This document shows, one piece after another, positions 34,832-41,780 of a DNA stretch of 64,000 nt. The notes under the pieces were generated by a model, which did not search any database, had not been told where the DNA came from, and saw only the letters and a list, made by a program, of their open reading frames with translations. A program made the position numbers and the translations under genes. The stretch's first letter is position 1, and each line of letters starts with the position of its first letter. The DNA comes from Shinella sp. SUS2 (GTDB lineage Bacteria > Pseudomonadota > Alphaproteobacteria > Rhizobiales > Rhizobiaceae): the NCBI RefSeq assembly GCF_001262505.1, contig NZ_KQ410734.1, forward strand, positions 124,001 to 188,000, read 5' to 3'.

Positions 34832-35980
34832 TCACCATTCCGCAATCGAGCCGTCCGCATGGCGCCAGACCGGCGCCCGCCACGCGTGACCTTCCACGGC
34901 GCGGGCGCGCACCATGTCCTCGTCCACGTCGATGCCGAGACCGGGACCCATCGGGATCGGCAGGAAGCCGGCTTCGATCTTGAAGCGGCTTTCAGGCTTC
35001 AGGTAGTCGTTGAGGTCGCCGCCCTTGTTGTAGTGGATGCCGAGGGACTGCTCCTGGATGACGGCGTTGTAGCAGATCGCATCGACCTGGAGGCTGGCGG
35101 CCAGCGCGATTGGCCCGAGCGGGCAATGGGGTGCCATGGCGATGTCGTAGCTTTCCGCCATATGGCCGATACGCACCATTTCGGAGATGCCGCCGACATG
35201 GGCCGTATCCGGATTGATGATGCCGGCCGCGCGCTTTTCGAAGACGGCGCGGAAATCGTAGCGGCTGTGCAGGCGCTCACCGATGACGAGGGGAATGGAC
35301 GTGGTGCGCGCAAGGTCCGCCATGTGGTCGACCTGAGCCGAGACCACCGCATCCTCGATGAACATCGGCCGGAGCGGCTCGATTTCCTTCAGCAGGATTT
35401 TTGCCATAGGCGCATGCAGGCGGCCGTGGAAGTCGAAGGCGAGATCCATACGGGTGCCGACCGCATCGCGCAGTTCGCCGAGCTTGGCGACGATCCGGTC
35501 GATCTTGGCATAGCTGTCGAGGAACTGGACCTCCTCGGTCGCATTCAGCTTGCACGCGTCATAACCGGCCTCGATAAGCGCTGTCGCATCGGTGACGAGA
35601 TTGTCGGGCCGGTCGCCGCCGATCCAGCGATAGGTGCGCACCCTGTCGCGCACCTTGCCGCCCATCAGTGCATGCACCGGCTGGCCGAAGGCCTTGCCCT
35701 TGATGTCCCACAGCGCCATGTCGACGCCCGACATGGCGCTCATCAGGACGGGGCCGCCGCGGTAGCAGCCGTTGCGGTAGATCATCTGCCAGGTGTCTTC
35801 GATCAGCAGTGGATCGCGGCCAATGAGAAGGGTTTCCAACTCGCGTATCTTCGCCGCCAGCGTTTCCGCATGACCCTCGAGCACCGGCTCGCCCCAACCG
35901 GAAATGCCCTCGTCCGTGGAAACCTTGAGGAACAGCCAGCGCGGGGCGACGACGAAGGTTTCGAGTTTGGTGATTTTCAT
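34832..35980 (-). CDS. dgoD: Galactonate dehydratase-type enolase superfamily enzyme
   Basis: 382 residues, aligning without gaps to E. coli DgoD at the key places as I recall it: metal ligands D183, E209 and E235; H185 in DFHG as general acid; H285 in APHCPLGP as base; and E310 in QEQSLGIHYNKGG. The C-terminus WRHADGSIAEW is also shared. One difference: IEEP after the second ligand reads IEDA. The enzyme removes water from D-galactonate or a close epimer to give the 2-keto-3-deoxy acid. It is encoded directly after the CUT1 importer ATPase with a 4-base overlap, and is followed by GMC, DapA-like, epimerase and SDR genes. Confidence 0.88.
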   Translation of the reverse strand: MKITKLETFVVAPRWLFLKVSTDEGISGWGEPVLEGHAETLAAKIRELETLLIGRDPLLIEDTWQMIYRNGCYRGGPVLMSAMSGVDMALWDIKGKAFGQPVHALMGGKVRDRVRTYRWIGGDRPDNLVTDATALIEAGYDACKLNATEEVQFLDSYAKIDRIVAKLGELRDAVGTRMDLAFDFHGRLHAPMAKILLKEIEPLRPMFIEDAVVSAQVDHMADLARTTSIPLVIGERLHSRYDFRAVFEKRAAGIINPDTAHVGGISEMVRIGHMAESYDIAMAPHCPLGPIALAASLQVDAICYNAVIQEQSLGIHYNKGGDLNDYLKPESRFKIEAGFLPIPMGPGLGIDVDEDMVRARAVEGHAWRAPVWRHADGSIAEW

Positions 35981-37041
35981 TGGGAAGTCCTCAGCCGGGC
36001 GCCGGATGCGCTGTCGAAGTAACGGATGCCATTGGGGGAGAGCCGGAGGTTGACGGTGGCGCCGATCTCCGGACGGAAGTGCTTGTCGGCCTTGAGTACC
36101 AGCCGGCCCTTGCCGTGGTCGGCGACGACAAGCGTCGCATCGCCCGTCGGCTCCACGGAATAGACGGTGACCGTGAGGTCACCCGCCTCGCCCTCGGTGG
36201 CGACCGTGATGTCCTCGGCGCGAATGCCGAGCTGGGCTTCTTTCGCGTCGGCTATGCCCGCCGCCGCGATGCTGGCCTTACCGGAGCGGAAGGCACCGCC
36301 CTGGATGTCGCCGGGAATGAAGTTCATCGGCGGCGAGCCGAGGAAGCCGGCGACGAACAGGTTGTCGGGATCGTCGTAGATCTGGTCCGGCGTGCCGATC
36401 TGGCGGATTTCGCCGGCCTCCATGATGATCACGCGGTCGGCCAGCGTCATTGCCTCGATCTGGTCGTGGGTGACGTAGATGGTGGTGATGCCGGTCTCGC
36501 GCTGGATGTGCTTGATCTCGGCCCGCATCGCGCCGCGCAGCTTGGCGTCGAGGTTCGACAGCGGCTCGTCCATCAGGAAGACATCCGGCGAGCGCACGAG
36601 CGCACGGGCGAGTGCTACGCGTTGGCGCTGGCCGCCCGAGAGGTTCTTCGGCAGCCGGTTCGCATAGGGTGCAAGGCCCACTTTCTCCAGTGCGGCAAGG
36701 GCGGTCTTTTCCCGCTCGGCCTTAGCCATGCCGCGGGCGCGCAGCGGATAGGCGACATTGTCCAGCACTTTCATATGCGGATAGAGCGCGTAGTTCTGGA
36801 ACACCATCGCCATGTTGCGTTCGCGCGGCAGGCGGTTGGTGATGTCGGCGCCGTCCTTCAGCACCGTGCCGCTGGAGGCGGTCTCCAGCCCGGCGATGAT
36901 GCGCATGGTCGTCGTCTTGCCGCAGCCTGAGGGGCCGAGCAGGACGAGGAACTCGCCGTGAGGGATATGGAGATCGATGGGCTTCAGTGCGGTGAGTGCA
37001 CCCCAGCTCTTGGTGACGGATTGAAGCGTGATTTCGGTCAT
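35977..37041 (-). CDS. CUT1 sugar ABC transporter ATP-binding protein (UgpC/MalK-like)
   Basis: 354 residues: Walker A GPSGCGKTTTMRI, Q-loop FQNYALYPHMK, signature [17 protein letters not shown], Walker [18 protein letters not shown]-loop [13 protein letters not shown], then the MalK-type C-terminal domain with LGIRAEDI and VEPTGDATLVVA. It couples ATP hydrolysis to the two permeases encoded upstream in the transcript, and is translationally linked to the dehydratase gene by a 4-base overlap. Confidence 0.93.
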   Translation of the reverse strand: MTEITLQSVTKSWGALTALKPIDLHIPHGEFLVLLGPSGCGKTTTMRIIAGLETASSGTVLKDGADITNRLPRERNMAMVFQNYALYPHMKVLDNVAYPLRARGMAKAEREKTALAALEKVGLAPYANRLPKNLSGGQRQRVALARALVRSPDVFLMDEPLSNLDAKLRGAMRAEIKHIQRETGITTIYVTHDQIEAMTLADRVIIMEAGEIRQIGTPDQIYDDPDNLFVAGFLGSPPMNFIPGDIQGGAFRSGKASIAAAGIADAKEAQLGIRAEDITVATEGEAGDLTVTVYSVEPTGDATLVVADHGKGRLVLKADKHFRPEIGATVNLRLSPNGIRYFDSASGARLRTSQ

Positions 37042-37042
37042 G

Positions 37043-37861
37043 TCAGCGATAGGCCCCCATGGTCAGGCCACGGATGAGGTGGCGCTGGAAGACAAGGATG
37101 AAGAGGATGATGGGGATGATGAGCAGGCTGGCGGAAGCCGAGAGCTCTGCCCAGGCGATCGTCTGGTAGCCGATGAAGCCATAGAGGCCGACCGGCACGG
37201 TGCGCACCGCCGAATCCCCCAGCACCAGTGCGAAGAGGAACTCGTTCCACGAGAGGAGGAAGATCAGGATGCCGACCGAGATGAGCCCGGGCATGGCGAG
37301 CGGCAGGGTGATGCGGGCGAAAACCTGGAAATGGTTGTCGCCGTCGAGGCTTGCCGCCTCCTCGATCTCGCGGGGCAGTTCGGAGAAGAAGCCGCGCAGC
37401 AGCCAGACCACGATCGACAGGTTGAGCGTGACATGGGCGAGGATCAGACCCAGATGCGTATCGAGCAGACCGAGTTGGTAGTAGAGCACGAAGAACGGGA
37501 TCAGCATGGCGACGGGCGGCGTCATGCGCGAGGAGAGCAGCCAGAAGCCGAAATCGCCGCGCCCGCGGAAGGAGTATCGCGCGAGGATGTAGGCGGCCGG
37601 TGCGCCAAGCGCGAGTGTCAGCAGGCTGGAGCCGGCCGCCACGATCGTCGAAGAGGCGAAATAGGCCCAGATGTCCGGGTTGCCGATGACCTTGGCGAAA
37701 TTGGCGAAGGTCGGCTCGAACAGGAAGAGCGGTGGTCGAGCCATGGCCTGGATCGGCGTCTTCAGCGCGGTCATGAAGATCCAGTAGAGCGGAAATATGC
37801 ACCAGATCGCGAAGACGTAGAGGATCAGCCGGCGCAGCCAGACGGAGGTGAATAGCTTCAT
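37043..37861 (-). CDS. CUT1 sugar ABC transporter permease (MalG-like)
   Basis: 272 residues from ATG 37861, with six membrane segments starting LILYVFAIWCIFPLYWIFMTALKTP. The EAA coupling loop is REIEEAASLDGDNHFQVFARITLPLAMPG. The C-terminus is the typical FQRHLIRGLTMGAYR. It lies one base before the ATPase gene and five bases after the other permease, so it is part of a strict transport cassette. Confidence 0.92.
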   Translation of the reverse strand: MKLFTSVWLRRLILYVFAIWCIFPLYWIFMTALKTPIQAMARPPLFLFEPTFANFAKVIGNPDIWAYFASSTIVAAGSSLLTLALGAPAAYILARYSFRGRGDFGFWLLSSRMTPPVAMLIPFFVLYYQLGLLDTHLGLILAHVTLNLSIVVWLLRGFFSELPREIEEAASLDGDNHFQVFARITLPLAMPGLISVGILIFLLSWNEFLFALVLGDSAVRTVPVGLYGFIGYQTIAWAELSASASLLIIPIILFILVFQRHLIRGLTMGAYR

Positions 37862-37866
37862 GGCGC

Positions 37867-38763
37867 TTAATCCTTCAGGTCGAACAGGCCGAGCCGGCGA
37901 AGGAAAACCTGGCCTGCCACAAGGGTGAAGACGAGCATGACGATGGCCAGTGCCGAGGCGTAGCCCATCGACAGGAACTCGATGCCGTATTTGTAGGCGA
38001 GCAGGTTCAGCGTGCGCGTGGCGACGCCCGGCCCGCCGCCGGTCAGGACGAAGATGATGTCGAAGGTCTTGAAGGCATCGATCAGCCGGAACAGCAGGGC
38101 GAGGGCGAGATAGGGCTTCAGCCGCGGCAGGGTGACGAGGAAGAAGGTGCGGAACGGGCCGGCGCCGTCCATCTGGCTCGCCTCTTCCGGCTCCGGCGGC
38201 AGCGCTGCCATGCCGCCCATCACGATGAGCAGGATAAAAGGCGTCCATTGCCAGACGTCGACGAGGATGAGCGACAGGAGCGCAGTCTCGGGCGCAGCCG
38301 TCCAGGCGCTGGGAGAAACGCCCATCAGGCCGAGCATGTAGTTCAACACACCCTGCGTGGGGTTGAACATCAGCCGGAAGGTGAAGGTGGCGGCAATCGG
38401 GGTGATCGCCATCGGCAGGAGATAGATGACGCGCAGCCACGACGCCTGCCGGACCTCGTGATGCAAAAGGGCAGCGATGCCGACGCCCAGCACCGTCTCG
38501 ATGCCGACCGCGACGATGGTGAAGATCGCCGTTATGCGTGCGGCATCCCAGAAGTCGGCGGAAGAGAGCAGGTCGGAATAGTTCTTGAGGCCGACCCAGT
38601 TGATCGTGTCCGGCGCGGTCAGCGAATAATCGGTGAAGGAGAGATAGACGCTGACGAGGAAGGGGACGAGCGTCAGCGACAGCATGAGGATCGTCGCCGG
38701 CGCAAGCATCCACAGGATGAAGCTGCGCTCGGCGCGTTGGATTGTGGTCTGGCGGAGGGGCAC
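37867..38763 (-). CDS. CUT1 sugar ABC transporter permease (MalF-like)
   Basis: 298 residues from GTG 38763, preceded by AAAGGCAGG; the frame stays open upstream through the intercistronic hairpin, where no gene is likely. The first membrane segment is ILWMLAPATILMLSLTLVPFLVSVYLSF. The coupling loop near residues 195-220 reads PEPEEASQMDGAGPFRTFFLVTLPRLKP. It pairs with the MalG-like permease downstream. Confidence 0.9.
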   Translation of the reverse strand: MPLRQTTIQRAERSFILWMLAPATILMLSLTLVPFLVSVYLSFTDYSLTAPDTINWVGLKNYSDLLSSADFWDAARITAIFTIVAVGIETVLGVGIAALLHHEVRQASWLRVIYLLPMAITPIAATFTFRLMFNPTQGVLNYMLGLMGVSPSAWTAAPETALLSLILVDVWQWTPFILLIVMGGMAALPPEPEEASQMDGAGPFRTFFLVTLPRLKPYLALALLFRLIDAFKTFDIIFVLTGGGPGVATRTLNLLAYKYGIEFLSMGYASALAIVMLVFTLVAGQVFLRRLGLFDLKD

Positions 38764-38784
38764 GGGCCTGCCTTTCTGATCGGG

Positions 38785-38813
38785 AGCCCCCCGACCGAAA
38801 CGCTCGGGGGGCT
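38785..38813. repeat. Intercistronic hairpin after the second CUT1 binding-protein gene
   Basis: AGCCCCCCGA (38785-38794), 9-base loop, TCGGGGGGCT (38804-38813): a perfect 10-bp GC-rich stem between the substrate-binding gene (ends 38825) and the MalF-like permease gene (starts 38763) on the minus strand. It is placed like the hairpin at 7018-7044 in the other CUT1 operon and probably has the same expression-balancing role. Confidence 0.6.
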
Positions 38814-38824
38814 TGAAATCCGTG

Positions 38825-40189
38825 TCAGCCCTTGAGGGCAGCATTGATCTTCGTCGTGGCCGCGGTCAGCGCGGCCCTGGCGTCGGCCTGGCCGGTGACG
38901 ACCTGGTTGATCGCCACGGCGAAGGGGTCGAGGATCTCGCTGGATTTCTTGTGGAACCAGGCCGCCTTGAAGATTTTGGCGTCACCGGAATTGAGGTTGA
39001 GGAGGGCGGCTGCCGATGCCTCGGCACCGAAGCGCTTCTGGAACGCCTCGCTCTTCCAGGCGGAATTGCGCACGGTGGCGAGCCCGCCGGCCGCACTCAT
39101 CAGGCAACCCGGTTTGGAGTTGAGGAAGCTGAGGAGCAGGAACGCCGCCTTCTTCTTCTTCGAATAGGCGTTGATGCCGGCCTGCCAGGCCCAGATGTTC
39201 GGCTTGATGGGGTGTTCGCCGGCACGCGGCAGAGCAGCATAGACAGCATCGCCCGCCACCAGGCTCTTTTCCGGATTGGAAATGTCGGTGGCGAAGTTCG
39301 AGCTGTCGCAGCCGAGCGCCGCGGCGCCGCTGGAAAAGTCGTTCAGGGCTTCGTACCAGTGATAATTGCCGACGCCGATCGGTCCCGCCTCGCGCAGCAG
39401 GCGGCCATACATCTCGACGCCGGCAATTGCCGCATCGCTGTCGAGCACGCAGCGCCCTTCCCCGTCGATGATCTCGCCGCCATAGGAGAAGACGAAGCCG
39501 CCGCAGGTCCAGGGACCGGCGGAGCTGTCGGACTTCGCGCGCATCGCGATACCCGCTACGGTGTCGGTCTTCAGCTTCAGTGCCGTAGCGAGAAGGTCGT
39601 CCATCGTCGCGGGAACGGCAAGGCCGGCTTCGCCGAGCATCGCCTTGTTGGCAAACAGCGTCTGCGCCTCGGCGGTGATCGACATCGAATAGTTCTGCCC
39701 GTCTGTCTGGGCGGGGAAGTCGCGTGCCATGGCGAAGATGTCGTCCTGATCGTACCAGGCGGCATCGAACAGTGCCTTGTCGGCATAATAGGCGTCGAGC
39801 GGCTCAGCCCAGCCGGCGGAGACGAACTGGCCGAGCGCGTGGATCATCACCACATCGGGCTCGGCCGACTTGGCGCCGAGCTTGATTGGCATCTGTGAGG
39901 TGTATTCCGTCTCGGACTGGGTGTTCAGCTTGACGGAAATGCCGGTCAGCTCTGTGAAGAGTGGCAGCAGGGGCTCGATCGCCGCGCTCCACGGATGCGT
40001 CATCGCCTCGATCGTCAGGCTCTCGCCCTTGAAGGCCATCCAGTCGACATCGGCGCCGGCAAAACCTGCGCGCGCTTCTTCTGCCGTCTGCGCGAAGCTC
40101 AGCCGCGGCGCGACGGTCAGCCCGAAGGCCGCCGCCGCGGCGCCAGTCATCAGTTGGCGCCGGCTCAGGCGTATCTCTCTGTTCATCAT
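38825..40189 (-). CDS. CUT1-family sugar ABC transporter substrate-binding protein, Tat signal
   Basis: 454 residues from ATG 40189 (or 40186), behind AGGAGGAGAGC. The N-terminus carries a twin-arginine-like signal: LSRRQLMTGAAAAAFGLTVAPRLSFAQ, suggesting export of a folded protein. The mature part has family-1 sugar-binding protein landmarks: LTIEAMTHPWSAAIEPLLPLFTELTGISVKL, DVVMIHALGQFVSAGWAEPLD and NIWAWQAGINAYSKKKKAAFLLLSFLN. It is first in the nine-gene sugar operon and divergent from the FadR-type regulator. The ligand is probably a galactose-like aldose or sugar acid, judging from the DgoD-type enzyme downstream. Confidence 0.9.
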   Translation of the reverse strand: MMNREIRLSRRQLMTGAAAAAFGLTVAPRLSFAQTAEEARAGFAGADVDWMAFKGESLTIEAMTHPWSAAIEPLLPLFTELTGISVKLNTQSETEYTSQMPIKLGAKSAEPDVVMIHALGQFVSAGWAEPLDAYYADKALFDAAWYDQDDIFAMARDFPAQTDGQNYSMSITAEAQTLFANKAMLGEAGLAVPATMDDLLATALKLKTDTVAGIAMRAKSDSSAGPWTCGGFVFSYGGEIIDGEGRCVLDSDAAIAGVEMYGRLLREAGPIGVGNYHWYEALNDFSSGAAALGCDSSNFATDISNPEKSLVAGDAVYAALPRAGEHPIKPNIWAWQAGINAYSKKKKAAFLLLSFLNSKPGCLMSAAGGLATVRNSAWKSEAFQKRFGAEASAAALLNLNSGDAKIFKAAWFHKKSSEILDPFAVAINQVVTGQADARAALTAATTKINAALKG

Positions 40190-40280
40190 GCTCTCCTCCT
40201 CTTCAGATCCGGTGTGGCCGCGACGTTTGGATCCCATAGGGCTGGGATCGGGCTCCTCCGGCCTCGCTCACGATGGCGCG

Positions 40281-40308
40281 AACATATCGATACTATTGTT
40301 TGTGTCAA
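40281..40308 (-). promoter_or_regulatory. Sigma-70-like promoter of the sugar operon
   Basis: On the minus strand TTGACA (40308-40303) is followed after 16 bases by TATGTT (40286-40281). This gives a promoter about 90 bases upstream of the substrate-binding protein start. One TACTATTG repeat (40291-40298) lies within the spacer, so a bound regulator would block polymerase. Confidence 0.55.
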
Positions 40309-40322
40309 GTGTAGTACTATTG
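40291..40322. promoter_or_regulatory. Candidate operator of the FadR-type regulator
   Basis: Direct repeat TACTATTG at 40291-40298 and 40315-40322, start to start 24 bases. They flank and overlap the -35 region of the minus-strand promoter in the gap between the divergent regulator and transporter genes. GntR/FadR proteins usually bind short palindromes, so direct repeats are somewhat unusual; the role is inferred from position. Confidence 0.45.
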
Positions 40323-40364
40323 GATTTTGTGTGCGACTGTTTGCGCGTCGGGGTCATTTCCGCT

Positions 40365-41129
40365 ATGCCAGCGGGAACAAGAGACGGCGGGGGGCAAGGT
40401 TTGACGCAGCAGCACGAGATGGAGACGCCGGACGCAGCATCGGTCAGCGTCCACGAGACGATCGTCACCACCATGGGAAAACGTATCGTTTCCGGGCACT
40501 ACAAGCCGGGTGCGGTGATCGGCAGCGAGACCGATATCGGCCAGACCTTCAGCGCCTCGCGTACCGCGACGCGTGAAGCCCTGAAAATCCTGAGCTCAAA
40601 GGGCCTGATCGAAGGCAAACCCAAGATCGGCGTCGTCGTACGGTCCACCGAACGGTGGAACATGATGGATTCTCTGGTGCTCGACTGGGCGCTGCAGGAT
40701 GCAAACCAGGCGGAAAAGGCGATCTCGGACCTCTATGCTCTGCGCATGGCGATCGAGCCGAAGGCGGCGCGTATGGCGGCGCGCAACCACGATCAGGCCA
40801 ATGAAGCGACGGTCCGGCGCGCGCTGCGCGGCATGGCGACCTATCTCGACGAGAACGACCGGGTCGAGCAGGATGTCGCCTTCCACATCGCCATCCTGCG
40901 CGCGTCGGGAAATCGCCTCTTCTTCTCGCTCGGCGAGCTGATTTCGGTCGGCCTGCGCCACCTCTTCCACGCAGGCCTACGGGCCACGAGCGAGGAGGAT
41001 GACCGCTGGATCCGGCGCCACAAGCGGGTTGCGGACGCGGTCTTCGCGCGCGATGAGGCCTCGGCGGAGGCGGAGATGGTCGCGCTGCTGACGGAGGCGC
41101 AGCAGACCCACGAGATCATCCCGTCCTGA
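40365..41129 (+). CDS. GntR-family (FadR subfamily) transcriptional regulator
   Basis: About 254 residues from ATG 40365; TTG 40401 and ATG 40419 are alternative starts in frame, and none has an outstanding ribosome site. The winged HTH is IVTTMGKRIVSGHYKPGAVIGSETDIGQTFSASRTATREALKILSSKGLIEGKPKIGVVV. The all-helical FCD ligand domain has the metal-binding residues in DLYALRMAIEPKAARMAA, DVAFHIAILRASGN and RRHKRVADAVFARD (Asp and three His). FCD regulators sense sugar acids and similar carboxylates, which fits the divergent DgoD operon. Confidence 0.9.
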   Translation: MPAGTRDGGGQGLTQQHEMETPDAASVSVHETIVTTMGKRIVSGHYKPGAVIGSETDIGQTFSASRTATREALKILSSKGLIEGKPKIGVVVRSTERWNMMDSLVLDWALQDANQAEKAISDLYALRMAIEPKAARMAARNHDQANEATVRRALRGMATYLDENDRVEQDVAFHIAILRASGNRLFFSLGELISVGLRHLFHAGLRATSEEDDRWIRRHKRVADAVFARDEASAEAEMVALLTEAQQTHEIIPS

Positions 41130-41153
41130 GCCGGACGGAGGAGTCCTCGCCGC

Positions 41154-41648
41154 TCAGGGCCGCCCTTTGAGATGGCCAGTCGGAAGCGCCGTCGTATACT
41201 TGATCTGACTGAGCGCGAAACTCGAGCGGATGTTGGCGACACCAGGGATGAGCGTGAGGAAGTCGACGACGAGGGCCTGGAATTTCATCAGGTCCTCGAC
41301 CACCACGCGAAGCATGTAGTCCGCCTCCCCGGTCATCAGGTAGCACTCGACGATTTCCGGCTTGGTGCGGATGGCGGCGTTGAAGACGTCGAGCGATTCG
41401 CGGTCCTGCTGCTTCAGCGAAACCTGTACGAAGACATTGACCGCCAGCCCCAGCGCCTGTGCATCGACCAGCGCGACCGAACCCTTGATGACGCCGTTTT
41501 CCTTGAGGTCGTTGACCCGCCGCCAACAAGGGGAGGCCGACAGGCCCGTTGCCTCCGCCAGTTCCGAAACGCTCATTTCGGCATTCTGCTGCAGGAGATC
41601 GAGGATGCGGATGGAGGCCGCATCGAGGCCTGGTTTGGAAATCGGCAT
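41154..41648 (-). CDS. Lrp/AsnC-family transcriptional regulator
   Basis: 164 residues: the N-terminal HTH is LDAASIRILDLLQQNAEMSVSELAEATGLSASPCWRRVNDLKENGVI, and the C-terminal RAM domain contains VFVQVSLKQQDRESLDVF, VECYLMTGEADYMLRVVVEDL and IPGVANIRSSFALSQIKYTTALP. Such proteins form octamers that wrap DNA and respond to amino acids or keto acids. It is divergent from an AceE-like E1 gene, with an 11-bp inverted repeat starting just upstream of its own ATG. It most likely controls that gene in response to its substrate. Confidence 0.93.
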   Translation of the reverse strand: MPISKPGLDAASIRILDLLQQNAEMSVSELAEATGLSASPCWRRVNDLKENGVIKGSVALVDAQALGLAVNVFVQVSLKQQDRESLDVFNAAIRTKPEIVECYLMTGEADYMLRVVVEDLMKFQALVVDFLTLIPGVANIRSSFALSQIKYTTALPTGHLKGRP

Positions 41649-41649
41649 G

Positions 41650-41721
41650 ACTGACCGCAGAAAGAGGAGTTATCGGAATTCTGTTTCGCAATTTCGTGAT
41701 TGCCGGTCAACTGCGGTCAGT
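41650..41721. promoter_or_regulatory. Inverted repeat in the Lrp/E1 divergent promoter
   Basis: ACTGACCGCAG at 41650-41660 and its exact complement CTGCGGTCAGT at 41711-41721. Arm centres are 61 bases apart, close to six helical turns, so both arms face the same side of the DNA, as expected for an Lrp octamer. A related CCGGTCA lies at 41703-41709. The left arm begins two bases upstream of the lrp start codon, suggesting autorepression. Confidence 0.55.
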
Positions 41722-41780
41722 TTTCCCGTTTGTGCCGGTGTAGCATTCCTGGTCATTTGAGGACGGGGAGTGAGACGAGC

